Of a stretch of 11,092 bases of DNA, positions 1 through 5,020 are shown in pieces. The notes beneath the pieces are model-generated. The model was not told where the DNA came from. It searched no databases and worked only from the letters and a program-made list of their open reading frames with translations. Source of the stretch: Planctomycetota bacterium (lineage in GTDB: Bacteria; Planctomycetota; Planctomycetia; Pirellulales; Pirellulaceae); NCBI GenBank assembly GCA_019347795.1, contig JAHWKS010000081.1, positions 1 through 11,092 of the forward strand. Direction: 5' to 3'. Numbering within the stretch: the first letter of the stretch is position 1; the number at the start of each line of letters is the position of its first letter. The position numbers and the translations under genes were made by a program.

Positions 1-198
1 CCTTTCGCAAACCGCGGCTCTTCCTATCCCCGCACCGCGGCCGGCCGGCGGTTGAGCGGTGATTTTTCCTTGCGCCCAGCCAAAAACCGCATAAAGTTTG
101 ATTATTCAAAAAGCCCATCTGAAGTGGTCAGTCTCGTTGCGAAAATGGCTAAAAACCCAAGGAAAACGCACGTTCTCGCGCAATATTCGCACCCGCAG
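1..198. other. Non-coding flank left of the IS66 fragment
   Basis: I see no supported gene here. The stretch contains a GC-rich near-palindrome around 35-51 (CCGCGG next to GGCCGGCCGG) and an A/T-richer part at about 90-165. It ends where the presumed IS66 left terminus begins. The eight bases before the terminus (191-198, ACCCGCAG) would be one copy of a target duplication. The other copy cannot be checked because the right end of the element is absent. Confidence 0.4.
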
Positions 199-205
199 GT
201 AAGCG
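199..205 (+). repeat. Probable IS66 left terminal repeat
   Basis: GTAAGCG at 199-205, followed by CGCATCGTC, lies 80 bases upstream of the tnpA start. This sequence and position are usual for the left end of IS66-family elements. The inward extent of the repeat cannot be set because the matching right end is missing. Confidence 0.6.
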
Positions 206-284
206 CGCATCGTCGGGGCCATGATTGACGGGGGTGGTAGGTTGGCGGGTGGTTGGAATCACACGCACCTACGGGAGGTCGATC

Positions 285-638
285 ATGGCGCGGGGGGAGT
301 TGGGGAAGGAGGCGGTGTGGCGGGATAGGCTGCGGCGGTTTCGGGCGTCGAGGATGACCGTCGCAAGGTTCTGTGAATTGGAGCGGGTGTCGCTTGCGTC
401 GTTTTATCAGTGGCGGAGAAAGTTGGAGTCGCGGAGCGGCGGAGCGGAGAAGACGCAGCCCGCGTTTCAGCAGGTGGTGGTGACGTCGGCGATGGTTTCG
501 CCGGGCCTGCGGGTGCGGCTGGCAAGCGGGGCGGAGATCGAGGTGGCGGCAGGAGACCTGGATGTGATTCGGGCCGTGGTCGGCGAGTTGGCTCGCGCCG
601 AATGCGAGTTCGCCGCCGAGGAGGATGCGGCATGCTGA
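285..638 (+). CDS. tnpA: IS66-family TnpA (Orf1), helix-turn-helix accessory protein
   Basis: This 117-residue protein has the IS66 Orf1 layout. An N-terminal helix-turn-helix lies at about residues 12-47, with W..RLRRF..S..TVARFCE and then VSLASFYQWRRKL. A variable hinge follows, then a short C-terminal block (LRVRLASGAEIEVAAGDLDV). TnpA is one of three proteins needed for IS66 transposition and is thought to act through DNA binding. ATG 285 was chosen because GGGAGG at 273-278 lies six bases upstream. An in-frame start at 225 has no comparable site and would add residues unlike the family. The length is normal and no break is seen. The stop overlaps the tnpB start (ATGCTGA), so the two are probably translationally coupled. 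The protein is likely functional on its own, but the element is not. Confidence 0.85.
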   Translation: MARGELGKEAVWRDRLRRFRASRMTVARFCELERVSLASFYQWRRKLESRSGGAEKTQPAFQQVVVTSAMVSPGLRVRLASGAEIEVAAGDLDVIRAVVGELARAECEFAAEEDAAC

Positions 639-975
639 GCATCCCCAGCACGATCAGGATCTACCTGCACACGCAGCCCACCGATCTGCGCAAAGGCGCC
701 GACGGCTTGTGCGGCGTCATCCGCGGACAGTTCCAAGGCGACCCGCAGGACGGCAGCTTGTTCCTGTTCTTCAATCGCCGCCGCGACCGGGTGAAGATGC
801 TCCACTGGGACGGCACGGGCTACTGGATCTACTACAAGACGCTTGAGTCGGGCACCTTTGAATGATCTCCACGCACGAGCCGCGCGTGCGAATCGACGCC
901 GTGCAACTGGCGATGCTCTTGAGCGGCGTCTCGCTGAAAGGCCCGCGCCGCAAGCGCTATCGGCGCGTCGCCTGA
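632..975 (+). pseudogene. tnpB: IS66-family TnpB (Orf2), frameshifted
   Basis: TnpB is the small conserved second protein of IS66 elements and is required for transposition, though its biochemical role is not established. Translation from ATG 632 gives a recognisable N-terminus (IRIYLHTQPTDLRKGADGL, then LFLFFNRRRDRVKMLHWDGTGYWIYYK...LESGTFE). It stops at TGA 863-865 after 77 residues. The remainder continues in another frame from 862 to TGA 973-975 (RIDAVQLAMLLSGVSL, ending in an arginine-rich tail). Restoring one base near 861-863 gives a single protein of 114 residues, the normal family length. A one-base deletion (or sequencing error) is therefore the simplest explanation. The second part begins with ATG 862 overlapping the stop as ATGA, so it could in principle be made by reinitiation as a 37-residue piece. 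Confidence 0.8.
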
Positions 976-987
976 CCTAGTTCTGAG

Positions 988-1017
988 CTGGAAAAACCCA
1001 GTAAATCCTTTTTCCAG
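988..1017. repeat. Inverted repeat in the tnpB-tnpC gap
   Basis: CTGGAAAAA (988-996) and TTTTTCCAG (1009-1017) are perfect nine-base arms around a 12-base loop. They lie just after the tnpB stop and before a G8 run (1020-1027). The structure could fold in the tnp mRNA or be a relic of the element's internal regulation. It is not followed by the T-run of a plus-strand terminator. Confidence 0.55.
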
Positions 1018-1062
1018 AAGGGGGGGGTTGCGCTTTGCGCGGAGCGCATAGATTTGGGCGAT

Positions 1063-1479
1063 ATGAGCACCTTGCCCCTCTCCTTCGCGATCCCCAACGA
1101 CCTCGGCGCCTGCCAAGCTCTGGTGGAGCAACTGGCGATGACGGTGGAAGAGGTAACCCAGAAGAACGCGAAGCTGGAACAAGAGAAGCAAGAGCTGGAA
1201 TTGGCGTACGCCGAACTGCTGCAGCGCGGGTTCCGCAACTGGAGCGAGCGGTATCTCAACAACCCCGATCAACTGCGGCTGGACTTCGACAACACCGACG
1301 ATGCGGCCGACGCAGCCGCGGGCTTGGCCGAAGCGATCGAAGAAGCGCGCCCGCAGGATGAGCAGGTGATCCCTGAGCACACGCGTCGTCGTCCGCGGCG
1401 TCGGCGTCAGGAGAAGCTTCCCGAGCATCTGGAGCGCGTCGTGGTGGAGGTGGAGGCGGCGCCGGAAGCGCTCGAGTGA
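1063..1479 (+). pseudogene. tnpC: IS66-family transposase TnpC, N-terminal fragment
   Basis: The 138 readable residues match the N-terminal part of IS66 transposases. There is an opening helix (PNDLGACQALVEQLA), then a leucine-zipper-like coiled coil at about residues 21-55 (KNAKLEQEKQELELAYAELL). The family block FRNWSERYLNNPDQLRLDF follows, then an acidic linker, an Arg-rich stretch and LPEHLERVVVEVE. Intact TnpC proteins run to about 500 residues and carry a Cys-rich region and a DDE domain, none of which is present. The frame closes at TGA 1477-1479, after which no IS66 similarity continues in any frame. This is a real truncation, not a simple frameshift. ATG 1063 was preferred on protein pattern. 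TTG 1054 is an alternative with a GGAG (1041-1044) nine bases upstream. Confidence 0.8.
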
Positions 1480-1814
1480 TGCGATAAGATCGGCATGAGC
1501 TCGTGGGCGTCCTGCTCGCTGATCTCGCGTCCCCAGCTCTTGAGGGTCCGAACCTGCAGCTCCGCTTCATAGCAGGAGCCATCGTCCCAAAACTCATGAA
1601 AGTAGAACGTGTCAGGAGTAAACGGGCGAGCGGCTACGATCAGGCGAATTGCCGAACCGTTGCCTCGCCGTCGCTTCAAGTAGGCACCGACGGACAAGGG
1701 CTTCGGGCACCGCTGGTTCGCTGCACGCCCCGGCTCATGTCCGGAACCGGATCGAGCGCCGCCGGCGGATTCTCCGGTGGCCGGCACCTTGCCATCTTCT
1801 TGTGTGGACTTCAT
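1407..1814 (-). CDS. Hypothetical protein, 3' end replaced by IS66 sequence
   Basis: I do not recognise this gene. Reading from ATG 1814 leftwards gives a low-complexity, Gly/Ser/Pro-rich N-terminus. A well-behaved globular-looking segment follows (PFTPDTFYFHEFWDDGSCYE, then ELQVRTLKSWGREISEQDAH, then ELMPIL) with codon use typical of a GC-rich gene. After about 1480 the frame crosses into the antisense of the tnpC fragment, and its last 20-25 residues are probably not native. The native gene was therefore probably cut by the event that left the IS66 remnant. No clear Shine-Dalgarno site precedes ATG 1814, and TTG 1850 is a possible longer start. It lies downstream of the terminator at 1860-1886, so it would need its own promoter. 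It may be an inert relic. Confidence 0.45.
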   Translation of the reverse strand: MKSTQEDGKVPATGESAGGARSGSGHEPGRAANQRCPKPLSVGAYLKRRRGNGSAIRLIVAARPFTPDTFYFHEFWDDGSCYEAELQVRTLKSWGREISEQDAHELMPILSHHSSASGAASTSTTTRSRCSGSFS

Positions 1815-1859
1815 TGGGCAACACTGCCATGATTCGCCGAGAGAATCCAAGTATCCGCG

Positions 1860-1886
1860 AAAAAAACCACCGCGCGGTGCGGTGGT
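1860..1886 (-). terminator. Rho-independent terminator of the DUF932 unit
   Basis: On the minus strand the arms ACCACCGC and GCGGTGGT form a perfect eight-base stem around a five-base loop. An uninterrupted T6 tract follows (A-run 1860-1865 on the plus strand). It sits about 23 bases after the restored stop of the small partner gene (1910-1912). It therefore closes the minus-strand unit formed by DUF932 and that gene. A second hairpin (TGAGCC/GGCTCA, 1891-1905) lies just upstream. Confidence 0.85.
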
Positions 1887-1890
1887 GGGT

Positions 1891-1905
1891 TGAGCCGTCG
1901 GCTCA
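1891..1905. repeat. Short hairpin before the terminator
   Basis: TGAGCC (1891-1896) and GGCTCA (1900-1905) are perfect six-base arms with a three-base loop. The repeat lies between the partner-gene stop and the terminator. It may stabilise the 3' end of the mRNA or assist termination. It has no T-tract of its own. Confidence 0.5.
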
Positions 1906-1909
1906 GCAG

Positions 1910-2178
1910 CTATTCGGCGTCGCCGCCATTGTCGGCGGCTTCATTCGGGATCATTGGCTCTCGGCCCTGCTCGTTCACCGCCCGGGCGAGTGCGTGACTG
2001 CAAAACGCCCGGGCGACTGTGGCGTGATCGGCCGGAGTTGTGGGATCGCCCTCGGTATCGGGGGGAAGCCGCCCCGCATCAGCCAGCCGAGGAGATCGCC
2101 GGCCCGTTGCTCGACTTCGGCCCAGTCCCTTTGCCTGTAGGCGGCGAGAAGTTCATCCCAAGCCGTTTGCGGGTCCAT
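1910..2178 (-). pseudogene. Small conserved DUF932-partner protein, frameshifted in a C-run
   Basis: From ATG 2178 the frame reads MDPQTAWDELLAAYRQRDWA, then a segment ending LLGWLMRGGFPP. This pattern is familiar from small proteins of unknown function next to DUF932 genes. As sequenced, the frame then drifts into Pro/Arg-rich sequence and stops at 1975 after 67 residues. In the next frame the natural-looking C-terminus appears (DTEGDPTTPADHATVARAF..., ending AADNGGDAE) and stops at TAG 1910-1912. Adding one C to the C6 tract (2060-2065, G on the plus strand) joins the halves into 89 residues with the FPPD junction expected of the family. The start is strong: GGGAGG (2184-2189) lies five bases upstream, and the gene starts 12 bases after the DUF932 stop. 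Either a natural one-base loss or a homopolymer sequencing error explains the break. Confidence 0.7.
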
Positions 2179-2190
2179 TGGCGCCTCCCA

Positions 2191-3225
2191 TCAGGCTTCG
2201 ACCAAGTCGAGAAGCGACGCCGCTTTGTGATCGGCCTCCAGTCGTTCACCCGCATTCGGCATCTCGCGGGCGAGGCGAGTAAGAGCATCCACGACTGCGA
2301 AGATCGTGAGCGCTCCCTGCCGGCGAGCGGTCTCCAGGGCTTGGTTCGCCAGCGATCGGGTGACGCCGTGGCGGGCGAGGAGTTTCTGGGCCTCCTCGAC
2401 CTCGGCCGGGAGCTTGGTCTGCATCGCCATTTCGACGACTCGTACGAATGAGTCGCGGCGTTGGTCGCGGCGTTCGACTAACTGCTCGATCGTGCGGCGG
2501 ACGCCGGCGAGGGCTTCGTGGACATTGGCGGTGTGCTTTCGGCTGAACTCCTGCACTTCGACTGAGTCCCAGACGATGTGGTTCGCGCAGACCTTCTGAA
2601 ACCAGAAGGTCGAGACGCCGACTGAGCGCTTGCCGACCTCGCTGTTCCACAGGAAGAACCCGGGCGCGAATGTCTCGCCTTCGATCTCCGCCCAGCCGGT
2701 CGGGTCAACCAGGAACACGAAGAGGTCCTGCTCGCCGCAGTACAGCCCGGCGCCGCCGGTGGATGCCTGCTGCGGCGGTTGGAAATCGACGGCGAACTCC
2801 TGAACGACCTGGAGTAAGTCGGCGTTCCAGAGTCGCGTATAGCTGATGCCGTGGATCGAACGCAGGGAGCCGTTGCTCGTGAGAAGCTGCAGCGGCTTGT
2901 TGCCGCTTGGTAGCGTCTCGCGGAAGGCCTGGGCGGCCGTGTCCGGCGAGAGGCGATTGATGGTGTCTTTGCTCACGCGGGCTAGGCCGCACAACTGGGT
3001 GAAACTCCAGTCGTTCATGAGAAAGACACCGTCGCTGCCCGCTTCCAAGATTAAGCGGTTCTCCTGAGGACGCGGCGTCAGTTCCTGCGGCGGAAGCCAT
3101 CGGTCGGTGGCCCGCTCCTTATCGGCTCGGCAATGATCGACGAGAGCCGCAAGGGAAGGGAATTGTTCGTCGGGGGTGCGGCGGAACAGTTCGTTGTGAG
3201 CCTGCTTGAGGTTTTGCGTGCGCAT
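2191..3225 (-). CDS. DUF932 domain protein (plasmid/phage-type)
   Basis: This is a 344-residue member of the DUF932 family, common on plasmids, prophages and genomic islands and without an established biochemical function. The core spans about residues 55-235. It includes GVFLMNDWSFTQLCGLARVS, SNGSLRSIHGISYTRLWNAD (118-137), DLFVFLVDP (167-175) and GFFLWNSEVGKRSVGVSTFW followed by KVCANHIVWD (189-220). The C-terminal third is a helical, charged tail that includes a region of paired Arg/Glu (HEALAGVRRTIEQLVERRDQ). ATG 3225 was chosen because GAGGA (3232-3236) lies six bases upstream. The longer TTG/ATG-type extension to 3303 adds 26 atypical residues. It is the first gene of a minus-strand unit with the small partner at 1910-2178, and it diverges from the methyltransferase operon. 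No catalytic motif is visible. Confidence 0.85.
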   Translation of the reverse strand: MRTQNLKQAHNELFRRTPDEQFPSLAALVDHCRADKERATDRWLPPQELTPRPQENRLILEAGSDGVFLMNDWSFTQLCGLARVSKDTINRLSPDTAAQAFRETLPSGNKPLQLLTSNGSLRSIHGISYTRLWNADLLQVVQEFAVDFQPPQQASTGGAGLYCGEQDLFVFLVDPTGWAEIEGETFAPGFFLWNSEVGKRSVGVSTFWFQKVCANHIVWDSVEVQEFSRKHTANVHEALAGVRRTIEQLVERRDQRRDSFVRVVEMAMQTKLPAEVEEAQKLLARHGVTRSLANQALETARRQGALTIFAVVDALTRLAREMPNAGERLEADHKAASLLDLVEA

Positions 3226-3263
3226 AGCGATTCCTCGGTGCGAGAAGTGAAGGAAACTCCGCA

Positions 3264-3278
3264 GCGCCAGCCTGGCGC
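3264..3278. promoter_or_regulatory. Palindrome upstream of DUF932, possible operator
   Basis: GCGCCAG (3264-3270) and CTGGCGC (3272-3278) form a seven-plus-seven inverted repeat with a single central base. It lies 39-53 bases before the DUF932 start, between that start and the weak minus-strand promoter candidate. A one-base centre favours a protein-binding operator over an RNA hairpin. The binding protein is unknown. Confidence 0.4.
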
Positions 3279-3301
3279 GTTGGGAAGGAACAAGTGGGAT
3301 C

Positions 3302-3331
3302 ACGGTAGCGCGGAATCAGGCCGGCAGTCAA
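3302..3331 (-). promoter_or_regulatory. Candidate promoter for DUF932
   Basis: On the minus strand TTGACT (3331-3326) matches five of six bases of a -35 box. It is followed after 18 bases by TACCGT (3307-3302), a poor -10 box. The position is about 75 bases upstream of the DUF932 start. The weak -10 makes this tentative. Confidence 0.25.
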
Positions 3332-3397
3332 AACGGTAGAACATTCAGCCCCAGGAGAAAACCTCGCCCAAACCGGCGTCGGTGCCCGTAAGCGCCC

Positions 3398-3426
3398 TTG
3401 AACTGTCCAGCAAGACCGAATAAAAC
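3398..3426 (+). promoter_or_regulatory. Candidate sigma70 promoter of the methyltransferase operon
   Basis: TTGAAC (3398-3403) and TAAAAC (3421-3426) are separated by exactly 17 bases. They resemble -35 and -10 boxes at the optimal distance. The implied start of transcription is near 3433, leaving a leader of about 35 bases before ATG 3468. The ACCGAA repeats overlap the -10 and start region, where a repressor could act. Confidence 0.5.
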
Positions 3427-3439
3427 CGAAAAAACCCGA
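3415..3439 (+). repeat. Phased ACCGAA repeats over the promoter start region
   Basis: ACCGAA occurs at 3415-3420 and 3425-3430, with a related ACCCGA at 3434-3439. Spacing is 9-10 bases, one helical turn, so the copies lie on the same face of the DNA. They are separated by A-rich tracts and overlap the -10 box. The arrangement suits binding of a small dimeric regulator such as the HTH protein encoded just downstream. Confidence 0.4.
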
Positions 3440-3467
3440 TTATGAACTGCAAGGTCACGAGCACCGG

Positions 3468-3701
3468 ATGGAAGAACGCTGGCTCTCTGTCGACGAGATT
3501 GCCACCCACCTCGGGATCAGCCGGGATACGGTCTACAAATGGATTTCGCGCAAACAAATGCCTGCTCACAAGCTCGGGAAGCTGTGGAAATTCCGCGTGA
3601 GCGAGGTTGACGCCTGGGTAAAGAGCGGCCGCACAAATGACGGCAACGCGCCGAATAACGATTCCGGGTCCGAATCCAAGGACGGAGGGGCCTCGCCGTG
3701 A
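3468..3701 (+). CDS. Excisionase-family helix-turn-helix protein, probable operon regulator
   Basis: This 77-residue protein consists mainly of one HTH_17 (excisionase/MerR-like winged helix) domain at residues 4-53. It shows the family pattern WLSVDEIATHLGISRDTVYK, then W, two basic residues and PAHKLGKLWKFRVSEVDAW. The remaining 24 residues are hydrophilic and probably disordered. Such proteins bind DNA in recombination directionality factors and also act as small regulators at the head of defence operons. No integrase or tyrosine recombinase is nearby, so a regulatory role fits better here. The stop overlaps the methyltransferase start (GTGA, 3698-3701), tying translation of the two genes together. 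The Shine-Dalgarno signal for ATG 3468 is weak (AAGG at 3451-3454, far upstream), so expression of this first gene may be low. Confidence 0.8.
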   Translation: MEERWLSVDEIATHLGISRDTVYKWISRKQMPAHKLGKLWKFRVSEVDAWVKSGRTNDGNAPNNDSGSESKDGGASP

Positions 3702-5020
3702 CGCAACAACGCACGTTCATCGATGTATTCGGAGGATGCGGGGGGCTATCGTTGGGCCTGATGCAAGCCGGCTGGAAAGGGCTGTTTGCCATCGAGGCGG
3801 ACACGTTCGCATTCGATAGCCTGAAATCCAACTTGCTGGCTAAGGGCGGTCGATACCGGTATTCCTGGCCCAAGTGGCTCGACAGAGAACCGTGCGAGGT
3901 CACAAAGTTCATTGAGACCCACCGCGACCAGCTCAAGAAGCTCGCAGGCAAGGTCTATTTGATTACGGGCGGGCCACCCTGCCAGGGGTTTTCGCTGGCG
4001 GGACGGCGCAAGAAAAACGACCCGCGAAATGGGCTGTTTCGCCACTATCTTGAAATCGTCAAGATCGTGCGCCCGCCGCTGCTCTTTTTCGAGAATGTGC
4101 GTGGCGTCGCAGTCGAGTTTGGAAAAAAACATCAAAAGAAACGGAAGCGCGGGCCCGGTCGCCCCAGGGTCGCATTCTCTGTCAAAATCCAACAGGAACT
4201 CGACGCGCTCGGATACAAGGTCTTCCCAAAGCTCGTTCGGGCTGCTGATTTCGGCGTTCCGCAGCTACGTCCACGCTACATCATGATTGCCATCGACAAG
4301 GTGGCGCTGTGTGGCGATGAGGAATTCACTCCTTTTACCTGGCTGGAAGAGATCAGGAAACAATTCCTTGCCGAGAAGGGGTTGCCGCCGCGAAGGCCAG
4401 TGTGGGTCAGGGAGGCCATTTCTGATCTTAAGCTGCGGGGCAAGAAGCTGGTTCCCTGTGAAGACACCGATGGCTACGAGCAAATCGAGTATAAGGGCCC
4501 TTTGACGCATTACCAGTCGCTGCTTCATGGGGACATGAATGGGACGGCGCCCAATAGCATGCGGATCATCAAGCACGGGGATGTGGTACGGGAGCGGTTC
4601 GCAAAGATACTTGAGACTGCCCGGCGCGGCGTGCAGCTCAGCCCAGCAGTGCGAAAGAAGCTGGGCATTAACAAGATGTGCGTCGTGCCATTGAACCCTG
4701 AAAAACCATCCCACACCCTGACGAGTTTGCCCGACGATCTAATCCACTATTCGGAACCACGTGTTCTGACGGCGCGCGAATACGCCAGGCTCCAGTCGTT
4801 TCCTGACTGGTTTGAATTCAAGGGTAAGTATTCAACGGGTGGCAACAGGCGCGTTCGCGAATGCCCTCGTTACACCCAAATAGCCAACGCGGTCCCTCCC
4901 TTCCTCGCGGAAGTGATCGGGCTGCTCCTGGCACGTGTTGCAGAGGAGATCGAAAATAAGCAGAAGCAGTCCAACGGCGCGACGAAAAGTCGCTCGATGC
5001 CTGAGGCAGGCCGGACATGA
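3698..5020 (+). CDS. DNA cytosine-C5 methyltransferase
   Basis: This 440-residue enzyme transfers a methyl group from S-adenosylmethionine to carbon 5 of cytosine in a specific DNA sequence. The C5-MTase motifs are present in order. Motif I is FIDVFGGCGGLSLGL (residues 7-21). Motif IV is GGPPCQGFSLAGRR with catalytic Cys95. Motif VI is FFENVRGV (130-137), motif VIII is PQLRPRY (188-194), motif IX is LTAREYARLQSFPD (357-370) and motif X is QIANAVPPF (394-402). The target-recognition region lies between VIII and IX (about 200-350), and the target site cannot be read from it. A basic insert between VI and VIII (142-158) contains GRPR in an AT-hook-like setting. The start is GTG 3698, with GGAGGGG (3684-3690) seven bases upstream and overlap with the HTH stop. 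Its own stop overlaps the next gene's start (ATGA, 5017-5020). All catalytic motifs look intact. It presumably marks self DNA for the downstream genes. Confidence 0.95.
   Translation: MTQQRTFIDVFGGCGGLSLGLMQAGWKGLFAIEADTFAFDSLKSNLLAKGGRYRYSWPKWLDREPCEVTKFIETHRDQLKKLAGKVYLITGGPPCQGFSLAGRRKKNDPRNGLFRHYLEIVKIVRPPLLFFENVRGVAVEFGKKHQKKRKRGPGRPRVAFSVKIQQELDALGYKVFPKLVRAADFGVPQLRPRYIMIAIDKVALCGDEEFTPFTWLEEIRKQFLAEKGLPPRRPVWVREAISDLKLRGKKLVPCEDTDGYEQIEYKGPLTHYQSLLHGDMNGTAPNSMRIIKHGDVVRERFAKILETARRGVQLSPAVRKKLGINKMCVVPLNPEKPSHTLTSLPDDLIHYSEPRVLTAREYARLQSFPDWFEFKGKYSTGGNRRVRECPRYTQIANAVPPFLAEVIGLLLARVAEEIENKQKQSNGATKSRSMPEAGRT

Larger units (their letters stand above)
199..1479 (+). mobile_element. IS66-family insertion sequence, left part only
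   Basis: The element begins at 199 with GTAAGCG, the terminal heptanucleotide typical of IS66-family ends. The three standard IS66 genes follow in order and on one strand: tnpA (285-638), tnpB (632-975, frameshifted) and tnpC (from 1063, truncated). IS66 transposition needs TnpC, whose DDE catalytic region is missing here, and I found no right-hand inverted terminus (CGCTTAC) downstream. This copy is therefore a dead 5' remnant of an element normally about 2.5 kb long. The right boundary is set where TnpC similarity stops (about 1477) and may be off by tens of bases. Confidence 0.85.

Noticed and set aside
832..1428. 198-codon minus-strand frame across the tnpB-tnpC region
   Set aside because: It lies opposite recognisable IS66 coding sequence and shows Leu/Arg-rich low complexity. 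It is treated as a shadow.
1922..1939. GCCGCC/GGCGGC inverted repeat as a terminator
   Set aside because: It lies inside the restored coding region of the small partner gene (Ala-Ala-Asp-Asn-Gly-Gly codons) and has no T-tract.
1954..2451. 165-codon plus-strand frame
   Set aside because: It is antisense to DUF932 and its partner gene, both of which have good ribosome sites and recognisable sequence.
3226..3303. 26-residue N-terminal extension of DUF932
   Set aside because: The extension is unlike the family and has no ribosome site. ATG 3225 has GAGGA six bases upstream.
3388..3394. A second GTAAGCG, identical to the IS66 terminal heptanucleotide
   Set aside because: It is in the same orientation as the left end at 199, so it cannot be the right end of that element. 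Similarity stops after eight bases and no IS66 gene follows. Chance occurrence is likely.
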